A stretch of 64,000 nt of DNA from Nitrospira sp. (GTDB taxonomy: Bacteria > Nitrospirota > Nitrospiria > Nitrospirales > Nitrospiraceae): positions 248,001-312,000 of the forward strand of contig JALDRG010000002.1 in NCBI GenBank assembly GCA_031315995.1, given 5' to 3'. A program made the position numbers and the translations under genes. This document shows, in pieces, positions 40,707 to 50,662 of the stretch. The number at the start of each line of letters is the position of its first letter. The first letter of the stretch is position 1. The notes under the pieces were generated by a model. It had not been told where the DNA came from. It saw only the letters and a list, made by a program, of their open reading frames with translations, and did no database searches.

Positions 40707-43287
40707 TGCCGACGGTACCCCATTGATGCGGCAGTATCGCGAGATCAAGCAAGCGTATCGCGATGCCATTTTGTTTTTTCGCGTCGGCGATTTTTATGAA
40801 ATGTTTCAGGACGACGCCGTGGAAGCGTCGCAGCTCCTCTCGATTGCGCTGACCTCCCGAGATAAATCCAGCGAAACCCCGATCCCTCTCTGTGGCGTCC
40901 CCTACCATGCGGCGACCAACTATATTGCGAAACTGCTCCGAGCAGGCCGCACCGTCGCCCTATGCGAGCAGGTGGAAGACCCCAAGCTGGCCAAAGGCCT
41001 CGTGCGTCGCGAAGTCGTCCGGCTCTATACTCCCGGGACGCTCATCGATAGCGAATTTCTTGCCTCCTCGGAATCCAACGTGCTGGCTGCAGTGGCCGTC
41101 CGCCTCCGCTCAGCCGGACCCGGGGGCAAGGAATGTTCTTACGGGCTTGCCATGCTGGACGTCTCAACAGGAGAATTTTGGCTCAGTGAATTTCATGGCG
41201 CGCAGGCTGAGACCGCCCTGCTGGACGAACTGGCACGGCTTGAACCGAAGGAATTACTGTTTCCCGAAGGCCTCTCGCCGGACGCAACCTGCTGGATGGC
41301 TGACCTGAACGGCCTTCGTCGCTGCGCACAACCGTCCGCCTGGTTCGATTTGGAGGACGGTCGCACCACGCTACAGGAACAGTTCCATGTCCACTCTCTG
41401 GAAGCCTTCGGATGCCACACACTCACGCTGGGTATTCAAGCCGCAGGGGCTGTGCTCCGCTATGTCAAAAATACCCAACCGTCCGCCTCGCTCGACCACA
41501 TCCGACACATTCGAGTCCGACATCTCCATGATGCCATGCACCTGGACAGTGTCACGATCCGCAATCTCGAACTCGTCAAACCTGCTGGTCGAACGGATGA
41601 GTCCTCCGGCCCGTCGAGTTGCACGCTGCTGAGCGTGTTGGATCGCACCGTCACCGCCATGGGAAGCCGATTGCTTCGCGAATGGCTGTTACGTCCGCTG
41701 GTGACCTGCCCGGAGATTGACGCCCGTCTTGCAGCGGTCGACGAGCTCAAGCATCAGCTCGATGCACGAGTACGCCTCCGAACAGCGCTACGTAGCGTTC
41801 AGGATATCTCACGCCTCTGCAGCCGCATGTCCCTCGGCGTGGCCAATCCACGGGACGTCCTGGCCCTGAAGATCTCACTTTCCTCGCTCCCTGCCATCGA
41901 AACCGCATTGGCCGGACTCCACGCCCCGCTCCTCAGCGATCTTGTAGCCTCCTGGGACAATGCCCAAGACCTGTATGAATGTATTGAACAAGCCATCGCC
42001 CACGAGGCCTCGGTCTCAATTCGCGATGGTGGCATCCTGAAGGACGGATATCACGCGGAAGTCGATGAACTCCGCAAGGCAAGCCGCGAGGGAAAAAGCT
42101 GGATTGCCGGATTGGAAACGAAGGAACGTGCGAGGACCGGGGTCGAATCGCTCAAGATTCGATATAACCAGGTCTTCGGCTATTACATTGAACTTACGAA
42201 GGCCAATCTTGGCAAGGTGCCGCCTGACTATATCCGAAAACAAACGCTCGTCAATGCCGAACGCTTCATGACTGCCGAGCTGAAGGAATTGGAGGAGCGT
42301 GTCAGCGGGGCAGATATCAAACTTACCGCCTTGGAGCAGGCGCTGTTCGAACAACTCAGAACACGTTTAGCCGAAGAGACGGCACGCCTCCAAGACATCA
42401 GTCGTCGCCTGGCCATCTTGGATGTGCTGTCAGGCCTGGCGGAGACCGCCGCACTTAATCGGTATGTGCGGCCGACCCTCGATGAGGGTGGGACACTCGA
42501 TATTGTGCAAGGGCGCCATCCGGTCGTGGAACGCCTGGATCTTTCCGGGGGATTTATCCCGAACGACACGCATCTTGATCTTGTGACCAGCCGTCTGCAC
42601 ATCCTGACCGGCCCGAACATGGCCGGAAAAAGCACCTATCTCCGACAAGTCGCACTCATCACATTGATGGCGCAGATGGGGAGCTTTGTCCCCGCCACGG
42701 AAGCCAGAATCGGGTTGGTCGATCGCATTTTTACCAGGGTCGGCGCATCAGACAATCTGGCCGGCGGCCAGAGCACGTTTATGGTCGAGATGACGGAATC
42801 GGCGCATATTCTCAATTGCGCAACCTCCCGCAGCTTGATCCTTCTCGACGAAATCGGCCGCGGCACGAGCACCTACGACGGCCTGAGCATTGCCTGGTCG
42901 ATTGCAGAATACATCCAAGATCCTCAGCGGCTTGGCGCACGCACGCTGTTTGCTACTCATTATCACGAGATGACCCAGCTGGAACGCCTCCGGGAAGGGA
43001 TTGCGAACTATTGTGTTGCCGTACAGGAACGAGACGGCAAAGTGCTATTTTTACGAAAGATTGTTCCCGGGGGAGCCGATCGCAGCTATGGTATACACGT
43101 CGCACAGCTGGCCGGTCTTCCTGACCAGGTCATAGAACGAGCCAAGGCCGTTCTCGTCCAACTTGAATCGTCGACCTCGTCCGCTCGTCCCGTTCATGAT
43201 CATCAACAGTCGCTGCAATTCGACGCGAGCCTACCGGCGCCGCACCCCATGTTGGAGGAAGTTCGCCAAATGGATCTTTTTCCATGA
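40699..43287 (+). CDS. mutS: DNA mismatch repair protein MutS (C-terminal tail appears out of frame)
   Basis: FFRVGDFYEMFQDDA, TGPNMAGKSTYLRQVALI, LLDEIGRGTSTYDGLSIAW. Confidence 0.97.
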   Translation: MGDADGTPLMRQYREIKQAYRDAILFFRVGDFYEMFQDDAVEASQLLSIALTSRDKSSETPIPLCGVPYHAATNYIAKLLRAGRTVALCEQVEDPKLAKGLVRREVVRLYTPGTLIDSEFLASSESNVLAAVAVRLRSAGPGGKECSYGLAMLDVSTGEFWLSEFHGAQAETALLDELARLEPKELLFPEGLSPDATCWMADLNGLRRCAQPSAWFDLEDGRTTLQEQFHVHSLEAFGCHTLTLGIQAAGAVLRYVKNTQPSASLDHIRHIRVRHLHDAMHLDSVTIRNLELVKPAGRTDESSGPSSCTLLSVLDRTVTAMGSRLLREWLLRPLVTCPEIDARLAAVDELKHQLDARVRLRTALRSVQDISRLCSRMSLGVANPRDVLALKISLSSLPAIETALAGLHAPLLSDLVASWDNAQDLYECIEQAIAHEASVSIRDGGILKDGYHAEVDELRKASREGKSWIAGLETKERARTGVESLKIRYNQVFGYYIELTKANLGKVPPDYIRKQTLVNAERFMTAELKELEERVSGADIKLTALEQALFEQLRTRLAEETARLQDISRRLAILDVLSGLAETAALNRYVRPTLDEGGTLDIVQGRHPVVERLDLSGGFIPNDTHLDLVTSRLHILTGPNMAGKSTYLRQVALITLMAQMGSFVPATEARIGLVDRIFTRVGASDNLAGGQSTFMVEMTESAHILNCATSRSLILLDEIGRGTSTYDGLSIAWSIAEYIQDPQRLGARTLFATHYHEMTQLERLREGIANYCVAVQERDGKVLFLRKIVPGGADRSYGIHVAQLAGLPDQVIERAKAVLVQLESSTSSARPVHDHQQSLQFDASLPAPHPMLEEVRQMDLFP

Positions 43288-43398
43288 CCCCCTTGGATGC
43301 ACTCAATCGACTTGCTGCATTGCAGCAACGACTGTTGAAGGAATAGCTGTCCCTTTTCTATTCAGACTCCTGCCGAAACCACACAATACCCAAAAGAA

Positions 43399-43431
43399 GA
43401 AGGCGGCACCCCCGTAGGGAGTGCCGCCTTC
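43399..43431. terminator. Bidirectional intrinsic terminator candidate between convergent genes
   Basis: GAAGGCGGCAC / GTGCCGCCTTC, 11-bp perfect stem between mutS and the convergent 43460 gene. Confidence 0.8.
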
Positions 43432-43459
43432 TCGCATTATGTCAACGGTCTTCTATAAA

Positions 43460-44140
43460 TTAGTGTTTACCACCGCCTCTATTGTACTGAGCCGTCCAAG
43501 GAATCAGGTTGGCGAGCGGCTTGCCATTGGGCAACAGCACATCATACTGCATCAACACTTTGTCCCCATCAGGAGACTTAGGGGATGTGTTGAGCATCGT
43601 CATCGCCGCTGCACAGGTAGAATCCTGCACGGGCTTTCCTTCGCAATCCTTCAAACGAAGAGAGGAGATGCTTCTCGTCTTGCCCATTTCGCCGGCATTG
43701 TCGGGCAACTTCTTGACTGATGAAATGACTCGGTGGTTCTGCTCAGTCTCCTGGGCAACAAATTCCACCAATGTGGTCGGGGAACCAGGCGGAACTTCTT
43801 TCGCCGCTGCCGGTCCGGAGTGCGGACGCGCCATAGACTTCAGCTGCTCCCACACATTCTTGTCAGCAGGATAAAACTTGAGGTTCTTGCCAGGGTGGAT
43901 TCTCTGCCAAAATAAACCGCTCTCTGCGTTGCCGCCAAACACGGCGATGTTGAGCCAGACCGCTTCATCATACGGATCCAGAATAATCACACGCCCCTGT
44001 AGCGTGGTGGGCTTACTCAGGTCTCCCCACTCAAATCGCTCCTGGAACGCCTCGATGGCCAGCGCGGTGGAGGTCAATCCTACCACCAAAGCCACGGCAG
44101 CCATGAAGGTCCACCCTTGCTTTTGAAGCTTCATCATCAC
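43460..44140 (-). CDS. Exported protein of unknown function
   Basis: Signal peptide VALVVGLTSTALA; strong Shine-Dalgarno AAGGAGG upstream. Confidence 0.75.
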   Translation of the reverse strand: MMMKLQKQGWTFMAAVALVVGLTSTALAIEAFQERFEWGDLSKPTTLQGRVIILDPYDEAVWLNIAVFGGNAESGLFWQRIHPGKNLKFYPADKNVWEQLKSMARPHSGPAAAKEVPPGSPTTLVEFVAQETEQNHRVISSVKKLPDNAGEMGKTRSISSLRLKDCEGKPVQDSTCAAAMTMLNTSPKSPDGDKVLMQYDVLLPNGKPLANLIPWTAQYNRGGGKH

Positions 44141-44195
44141 ATCCTCCTTAAAGAAGACAAAAAGAGTCTCAAGAATGTCGCCTCGCGTATAAATT

Positions 44196-44709
44196 TTACT
44201 TCAGGAGCTTGAACCCGGTAATAGTCCGACCATCAAGCGTCACTTCCATCGCCACGAGTTCCTGCGATGCCTTGATGATCTGATCCATCAAGTTCTTATC
44301 CTTGACAGACAAGCGAACGGTCGTGGCGGCCTGATACCAACCAGCATAGGGATTGTTCTTGTCGGTGCCACCGGTAAAGCCCCAGCCGCAGCATACAAAC
44401 AATGGATCTGGAGGCTTGACGTCCATTTGCGTCGAAGAGCGTCCCCCACCCTCGCCGGAAGCTGGTTCGGCCGTATTCCAGTACTGGATGCCGAACAGAA
44501 GCTCACTATCAGGATTGTCTGCCCATTGCGACCACACCCGCCCCTTTAGGGTATTGGTGGTCTCACCCTTGAAAAACTTTCCACTGCCCGTGGTGACTTC
44601 GCTCGGTCCGCCCCCGGCTGGAGCGTCGGCCGCCATAGAAACACCGGCGGTCAATAAGCCGACGACGGAGGAGACTGCAAGTGCGGCTAGAATTCCGACC
44701 CTATTCATA
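44196..44709 (-). CDS. Exported protein of unknown function
   Basis: Start at MNRVGILAALAVSSVVGLLTAGVSMAADA with AAGGAGGG Shine-Dalgarno. Confidence 0.75.
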
Positions 44710-44902
44710 ACCCTACCCTCCTTGGAAAAATGATGACCAGAGAACCGTTGAATCACAGTATCCAAATAAAGAGTTCAGAAAAACGAAAATCCAGAGAACG
44801 CGCTAGCAGGAGGAAGTGCGACAGACACCCCCTTTCACTCTGCTTACCTTCCCCTGTAATGCAGTCGAAATAAATTCAAACGTATAGGATGAAAACGCCG
44901 CC

Positions 44903-44931
44903 ATGGTACTTAAATCCACGAAACGTGTCAA
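44903..44931 (-). promoter_or_regulatory. Candidate sigma70-type promoter for the two exported-protein genes
   Basis: Minus strand TTGACA - 17 bp - TACCAT in an AT-enriched intergenic region. Confidence 0.5.
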
Positions 44932-45082
44932 GAAAATGTTTTGCCCAAATTCGGACACAAGTCTCATCGATAAATCACAAGTGTATCAACTTGTTAGATC
45001 TGTCAGCAGCCTGACATCGCTACCACATTTTATTCGATGAACCATTACCACGTCCTTACTGATCGCGAATGCCTGTGACCAT

Positions 45083-46342
45083 TTATGAAGCAAATGCCTG
45101 CAGGCTCTTGGTTGGGATCGGACCGAGGGCAGTAATCGAAAGACAGCGCTGATCTAACAAAGATTGCGCCACGCGATACACCTGATCGGTCGTGACGCGA
45201 TCAATTTCCCCGATCATCTGCTCCAGCGACGCATGGCTGCCTTGCGTCAGTTCATCCTTCGCCAATTTGCTCATGCGACTGTGCGAACTCTCAAGGCTAA
45301 GCATCAGGCTGCCCTTCATTTGGTTCTTGACTCGGGCCAGGTCCTTCGCATCGATCCCATGCGTACGTAGCTTCTTCAGTTCCCGACAGACGACCTCTAC
45401 CACACGCTCAACCTCTTTCGGACGCGTGCCCGCGTATACAGTGGTCATGCCTCCATCGGAATAAGTGGAGAGGAAGGAATAGATCGAATACACAAGGCCG
45501 CGCTTTTCCCGTACCTCCTGAAACAGGCGAGAACTCACGCTTCCACCCAATACCCCGTTCAACGCATGCGCCGCATATCGATCCTTGTGCCCGGCACTCA
45601 GACCCTGCAGGCCCAAGCAAAGATGGACCTGCTCCAGTGCTTTGCGCTTCACCAACACGCCGCCACGGACCTCGGGCGGACGGCGACTCGGCCGAGTCGC
45701 CATGCCCTTATGAGAGTCGGAAAAATAGCGCGCCAGCAGCTGCTCCAGGCGTTTCCACGTAAAATTTCCTGCGACGGCGACGACAGTGCGCTCTGGATCA
45801 TAGTGAGAGCCCACGTATGACACCAAATCATTTCTTCCCAGGGCCTGGATTCTCGGAGCCTGACCCAGGATGGGCCTGCCCAACGGATGGTTTCCGAGCG
45901 TGTGCTTCATATGGAGCTCTTGGACCAAATCTTCCGGATCATCCTGAACCATCCGAATCTCTTCGAGCACCACCTGCTTTTCTTTTTCAACCTCTTTAGA
46001 CTCAAACCGTGAGCGATAGAATAGATCCGAGAGAAGTTCCAATGCTGCTTCCAACTGCTGGTCCAGCACCTTCACATAAAAGGTCGTCGTTTCTCGGGTG
46101 GTGAACGCATTCATCTCACCTCCCAGCGCATCAATCTCACGGGAAATCTGCGTTGCCGTTCGGCTGCGCGTCCCCTTGAAGAACATATGCTCCAGAAAGT
46201 GAGACAGTCCCTCCTCCCCAGGCTGTTCATCCCGAGACCCGACGTTGACCCAAATCCCGATCGTGACGGACTTCAACGTCGGAAGCAGTTCGGCCACAAT
46301 GCGCAACCGGTTATCAAGAACGATCTTGCGATACACGATCAA
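45083..46342 (-). CDS. M16-family zinc protease
   Basis: GLSHFLEHMFFKGT (HxxEH), EKEKQVVLEEIRM. Confidence 0.94.
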   Translation of the reverse strand: MIVYRKIVLDNRLRIVAELLPTLKSVTIGIWVNVGSRDEQPGEEGLSHFLEHMFFKGTRSRTATQISREIDALGGEMNAFTTRETTTFYVKVLDQQLEAALELLSDLFYRSRFESKEVEKEKQVVLEEIRMVQDDPEDLVQELHMKHTLGNHPLGRPILGQAPRIQALGRNDLVSYVGSHYDPERTVVAVAGNFTWKRLEQLLARYFSDSHKGMATRPSRRPPEVRGGVLVKRKALEQVHLCLGLQGLSAGHKDRYAAHALNGVLGGSVSSRLFQEVREKRGLVYSIYSFLSTYSDGGMTTVYAGTRPKEVERVVEVVCRELKKLRTHGIDAKDLARVKNQMKGSLMLSLESSHSRMSKLAKDELTQGSHASLEQMIGEIDRVTTDQVYRVAQSLLDQRCLSITALGPIPTKSLQAFAS

Positions 46343-48460
46343 TTATCCAGCAGGCGTTGGTTCGGTAGCAGGAGAACCCGCCGGCGCCGGCATGGCTTCC
46401 TTCCGGCTTAGGCGAATTTTGCCTTGCTTATCGATTTCCAGGACCTTCACCATGACCTGGTCGCCTTCGGAAACCTCGTCGGTAACCGCCTTGACGCGAT
46501 GGTGGGCCAGCTGTGAGATGTGCACCAACCCATCTGTGCCAGGAAGCACCTCGACAAACGCGCCGAAATCCATGATCTTCCGGACCGTCCCAAGGTAAAT
46601 CTTCCCGACCTCAACCTCCTCGGTCAGACGCTTGATCATATCGATGGCCTTCTGCGCCGACGCTTCGTCCGAGGACGCAATCGTCACATCCCCCGTGTCT
46701 TCGACGTTAATCTTCACGCCGGTCTCCGCAATGATACTGCGGATCATCTTGCCACCCGGACCGATGACGTCGCGAATCTTGTCCTGCTTGATCTTCAACG
46801 GGAAAATGCGCGGGGCAAAGGCCGACAGCTTGGTTCGCGGAACCGTCAATGCCTGAGCCATGCATCCCAGGATGTGCAACCTGCCCGCTTTCGCTTGAGC
46901 CAGCGCTTCACGCATCAGATCGGAGGTGATCCCGCCGATCTTGATATCCATCTGCAGCGCGGTAACTCCGTTCTTCGTCCCCGTCACTTTGAAATCCATG
47001 TCGCCCAGGTGGTCCTCCAACCCGAGAATATCGGACAGGACCAACACCTGGTCACCTTCTTTGATCAACCCCATGGCGATACCTGCCACCGGCTCCTTGA
47101 TTGGAACGCCTGCATCCAACAACGCCAAGGTACCGCCGCACACCGTCGCCATTGAAGAGGATCCATTCGATTCGAGGATCTCCGAAACAATCCGCACCGT
47201 ATAGGGAAATTTATCCTTGCCTGGGAGAATTGATTTAAGCGCTCGCTCCGCGAGGGCCCCATGTCCGACCTCGCGGCGACCCGGCGACCGGAGCGGCCGA
47301 GCCTCCCCAACGCTGAAGGGCGGGAAATTGTAATGCAACATGAAGGTGCGCATATACTCACCCTCCAAGGCATCGATACGCTGTTCATCGTCGGTCGTAC
47401 CCAGCGTCACTACCGCCAGACTCTGCGTTTCTCCGCGGGTAAACACCGCGGATCCGTGCGCGCGTGGCAGCACACCCACTTCGCAAGTGATCGGACGAAT
47501 GTCTGCCGGTCCCCGCCCATCGGCACGCACTCGCTTTTCGAGGATCATGTTGCGAACCTCGGTGTACTCCAGACCATGAAAAATGATCTTTACGTGTCGG
47601 TCCCGATTGGGCTCGTCTGACTTGAGTTTGGCGACCGTATCGGCCAACACCTGATCCAAGCGTTCCTGCCGCGCACTCTTATTGGGAATCAGGATGGCTT
47701 CGCGAATCGGACCGGCCACCAACGCACGCACCTGCTCGGTCAACGCAGCATCGATCGGCTCCTGCACCACGGTCCGCTTCTGCTTGCCGACTAACATGCG
47801 CAATTCTTCGATCTTCGCGACGATTTTCTTGATCTCGCTGTGTGCCAACTCAATCGCTTCCAACATGGTGGCTTCCGGCAATTCATTGGCCCCGGCTTCG
47901 ACCATCATCACCGCGTCGGCCGTCCCCGCCACCACGAGATGGAGATCGCTCGTTTCCAACGCTTCCAGATCGGGGTTCACCACGAGCTGCCCGTTCACTC
48001 GACCGATTTTAACGCCGGCGATCGGTCCATTGAACGGAATCGACGACACCGCCAACGCTGCGGATGCAGCGATGATGCCGATGACATCCGACACGCCCGA
48101 CTTGTCGGCAGACAACACCGAGGCAATGACTTGGGTCTCGAAGTAATAGCCTTCAGGGAACAGCGGACGAAGCGGTCGATCAATCAGCCGGCTGGTGAGC
48201 ACTTCTCGCTCCGAAGGACGGCCTTCCCGCTTAAAATAACCGCCCGGAATTTTTCCCGCCGCGTAGGTCTTTTCCTGATAATCCACGGTCAGCGGCAGAA
48301 AATCTATTCCCGGTTTGACGTTTTGTGACGCCACCGCCGTCGCAAGCACCACGGTATCGCCGTAGGTGGCCCAAATAGCGCCGTCCGCCTGTTTCGCGAT
48401 ACGACCGGTCTCCAGCGTCAAGCGGCGACCTGCCAACTCGATATCTACAACATGTTTCAT
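46343..48460 (-). CDS. pnp: Polyribonucleotide nucleotidyltransferase
   Basis: Two RNase PH domains, KH (IRDVIGPGGKMIRSIIAETG) and S1 (GKIYLGTVRKIMDFGAFVEVLPGTDGLVHIS) domains. Confidence 0.98.
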   Translation of the reverse strand: MKHVVDIELAGRRLTLETGRIAKQADGAIWATYGDTVVLATAVASQNVKPGIDFLPLTVDYQEKTYAAGKIPGGYFKREGRPSEREVLTSRLIDRPLRPLFPEGYYFETQVIASVLSADKSGVSDVIGIIAASAALAVSSIPFNGPIAGVKIGRVNGQLVVNPDLEALETSDLHLVVAGTADAVMMVEAGANELPEATMLEAIELAHSEIKKIVAKIEELRMLVGKQKRTVVQEPIDAALTEQVRALVAGPIREAILIPNKSARQERLDQVLADTVAKLKSDEPNRDRHVKIIFHGLEYTEVRNMILEKRVRADGRGPADIRPITCEVGVLPRAHGSAVFTRGETQSLAVVTLGTTDDEQRIDALEGEYMRTFMLHYNFPPFSVGEARPLRSPGRREVGHGALAERALKSILPGKDKFPYTVRIVSEILESNGSSSMATVCGGTLALLDAGVPIKEPVAGIAMGLIKEGDQVLVLSDILGLEDHLGDMDFKVTGTKNGVTALQMDIKIGGITSDLMREALAQAKAGRLHILGCMAQALTVPRTKLSAFAPRIFPLKIKQDKIRDVIGPGGKMIRSIIAETGVKINVEDTGDVTIASSDEASAQKAIDMIKRLTEEVEVGKIYLGTVRKIMDFGAFVEVLPGTDGLVHISQLAHHRVKAVTDEVSEGDQVMVKVLEIDKQGKIRLSRKEAMPAPAGSPATEPTPAG

Positions 48461-48493
48461 CTATGGTCTCCTCCGTTAAATCCCACAGATGCC

Positions 48494-48597
48494 CACAGAA
48501 ACAAGTTCAATCGGCATGCCGAACATCCTGCGACACCCCTTGACTCTCCGTTGCACGTCGACTGCACGTCGACCATATCTTTGAACTTGTTTCAGTG
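48494..48597 (-). promoter_or_regulatory. Candidate structured pnp leader: long inverted repeat
   Basis: GAAACAAGTTCAA (48498-48510) and TTGAACTTGTTTC (48581-48593) are perfectly complementary, extendable past one mismatch by CAC/GTG; enclosed TCGGCATGCCGA palindrome. Confidence 0.6.
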
Positions 48598-48661
48598 TTC
48601 ACCTGCGGGGACAATAGTTCGACCGCCACACGCGATGGTGGCGGCCGACTCGCTCACACGA

Positions 48662-48931
48662 CTATTTACGAATACCCAACCGTTCCAGGATGGCGCGATA
48701 CCGCCCTTCTTCTATATGCCGGAGATAGTCCAGCAGTCGTCGACGGCGGCCGACCAACGTCAAGAGGCCGCGTCGGGAATGGTGGTCCTTCTTGTGCAAC
48801 TTAAAATGTTCAGTCAAGTACGTAATCCGGTTCGTCAGGATGGCGATTTGTACTTCCGGCGATCCGGTGTCCTTGTCATGCTGTTGAAAACTCTTCACCA
48901 ATTCCGTCTTCACTTCTTTTACCAGTGCCAT
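48662..48931 (-). CDS. rpsO: 30S ribosomal protein S15
   Basis: [50 protein letters not shown]. Confidence 0.98.
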   Translation of the reverse strand: MALVKEVKTELVKSFQQHDKDTGSPEVQIAILTNRITYLTEHFKLHKKDHHSRRGLLTLVGRRRRLLDYLRHIEEGRYRAILERLGIRK

Positions 48932-48937
48932 GCGTCT

Positions 48938-49963
48938 CTACTCCTCTATTGAGTTCGCGATACTACCACCCGGTGATGCTTCTGTGATCAACACTTTCGA
49001 CACAGCGATCGGCCGCTCACTCACGCCCTGCGCCAGGATATCCATGTCGGCCGGCATGGTACCGATGGCCAATAGACGCCCCGCACCATCCTTGATACGG
49101 ATAGCTCGATTCGCCCCTTCAGGAACAACCGACGGCAGACCGTCCCAGGCCAGAACATCTGAACCGGAAACCGGCATACCATGCAAAACCCGCCGGGCTG
49201 TTTCCGCTCCCACAGTGCAGTAAGGAAGTCCGACCAGTGCCTCGTCTAAAGTCAACATCGCTGCCGCGAGCGTCCCCTGCTCAAGCCGTGATTCGACTTC
49301 ATCAACCGTCAACGCCTGCTCCACGGTCAACGGACCCACGCGTTCGCGGATCAGGGTTGCCATGTGACCGCCGACCCCTAGCTTGTCCCCGATATCCGTA
49401 CAGAGCGTTCTAATATACGTGCCCTTGGAGCAGACCACGCGGAGCGTCACATCAGGAATCTGAATGTCCACAATCTCGAGACGAAACACGGTCACTTCAC
49501 GTGCGTTCCGGGACACTTCGCGGCCGGCGCGCGCGGCTTTATATAACGGGACACCCCCGACCTTGACCGCTGAGTACATGGGCGGAACTTGTTGAATGCG
49601 CCCCTCAAACCCTGCCACGACCTCACGGATGCGGGCTTCGGTCAACGATTCAATCGGCGAGCGCCGTAGCACCGTTCCCGTAGCATCTTGCGTGTCGGTC
49701 GTTTCACCGAGACGCAATCCTGCGAGATAGGTCTTGTCCCATTCCAGCAAATATTCAGCGATACGCGTCCCGCGTCCCACAAGCAACGGCAAGACGCCGG
49801 TCGCGGCAGGATCTAACGTCCCGGCATGGCCTAATTTTATTCCGCGCAATGTCCTGCGAATGCGCGCCACCACATCGTGCGACGTCCACCCGACTTCCTT
49901 GCGGACATTCAGCACTCCGTCCTGAAGCACAGTCGCGACATGTGATTCCATAGAGGCGATCAT
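48938..49963 (-). CDS. truB: tRNA pseudouridine(55) synthase
   Basis: KLGHAGTLDPAATGVLPLLVGRGTRI, CSKGTYIRTLCTDIG. Confidence 0.95.
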   Translation of the reverse strand: MIASMESHVATVLQDGVLNVRKEVGWTSHDVVARIRRTLRGIKLGHAGTLDPAATGVLPLLVGRGTRIAEYLLEWDKTYLAGLRLGETTDTQDATGTVLRRSPIESLTEARIREVVAGFEGRIQQVPPMYSAVKVGGVPLYKAARAGREVSRNAREVTVFRLEIVDIQIPDVTLRVVCSKGTYIRTLCTDIGDKLGVGGHMATLIRERVGPLTVEQALTVDEVESRLEQGTLAAAMLTLDEALVGLPYCTVGAETARRVLHGMPVSGSDVLAWDGLPSVVPEGANRAIRIKDGAGRLLAIGTMPADMDILAQGVSERPIAVSKVLITEASPGGSIANSIEE

Positions 49964-49972
49964 GGTCGTGCG

Positions 49973-50371
49973 TTACGCATCGGTGCGGGGGGTCTCAGCC
50001 AATATGTCTTCGCGGGACTGCTCGCGGTGCAATCCTTCCAATAACTTCAGGACTCGATCAGCCCTGGGACCACTGATATCTTTCACGAATATCAGCTCCG
50101 GCAAGTACCGCAATGCCAGTCGTCGTCCCAACTCAGCCCGGACGAAGCCGCTGGCCTTCGCCAACCCATCGAATACATGCCGCTCATCCTGATTCTGCTC
50201 CATGGTCGTCACATAGACGCGCGCGATACGGAGATCTTTGGTCAACTCCACATCGGTCACGGTGACCGAGCGCACACGCGGATCTTTAATCTTCCGCATC
50301 AGAATGTCGGCCACTTCCATGCGAATCTGATCCGCCACGCGATCGGCTCGGTTATACGTCGACTTGTTCAT
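49973..50371 (-). CDS. rbfA: Ribosome-binding factor A
   Basis: ADQIRMEVADILMRKIKDPRVRSVTVTDVELTKDLRIARVYV. Confidence 0.95.
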   Translation of the reverse strand: MNKSTYNRADRVADQIRMEVADILMRKIKDPRVRSVTVTDVELTKDLRIARVYVTTMEQNQDERHVFDGLAKASGFVRAELGRRLALRYLPELIFVKDISGPRADRVLKLLEGLHREQSREDILAETPRTDA

Positions 50372-50380
50372 GACGCCACC

Positions 50381-50662
50381 TTACAGCAACTCGATTCGCG
50401 AGCGCAGCAGTTGAATCGCGGGCACAGCCTGGATCAAATTCACCGCCTGATCCAGCACTTGATTCACATGCGCGGACTCATTCGCTACGCATGCCAAGCC
50501 CAGAATCGCTTTTTGCCACAACTCCTGGTCCCCGACTTCAGCAACCGATAGATTAAACTTGTCTCGCAACCGGACCTTGAGGCTTTGCAGGACCCGCCGC
50601 TTGTCTTTTAACGAATGTCCGTCGGGAATGAACAACTCAACCGTACAGAGCCCGACGATCAT
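50381..50662 (-). CDS. DUF503 family protein
   Basis: [44 protein letters not shown]; canonical position between infB and rbfA. Confidence 0.9.
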   Translation of the reverse strand: MIVGLCTVELFIPDGHSLKDKRRVLQSLKVRLRDKFNLSVAEVGDQELWQKAILGLACVANESAHVNQVLDQAVNLIQAVPAIQLLRSRIELL

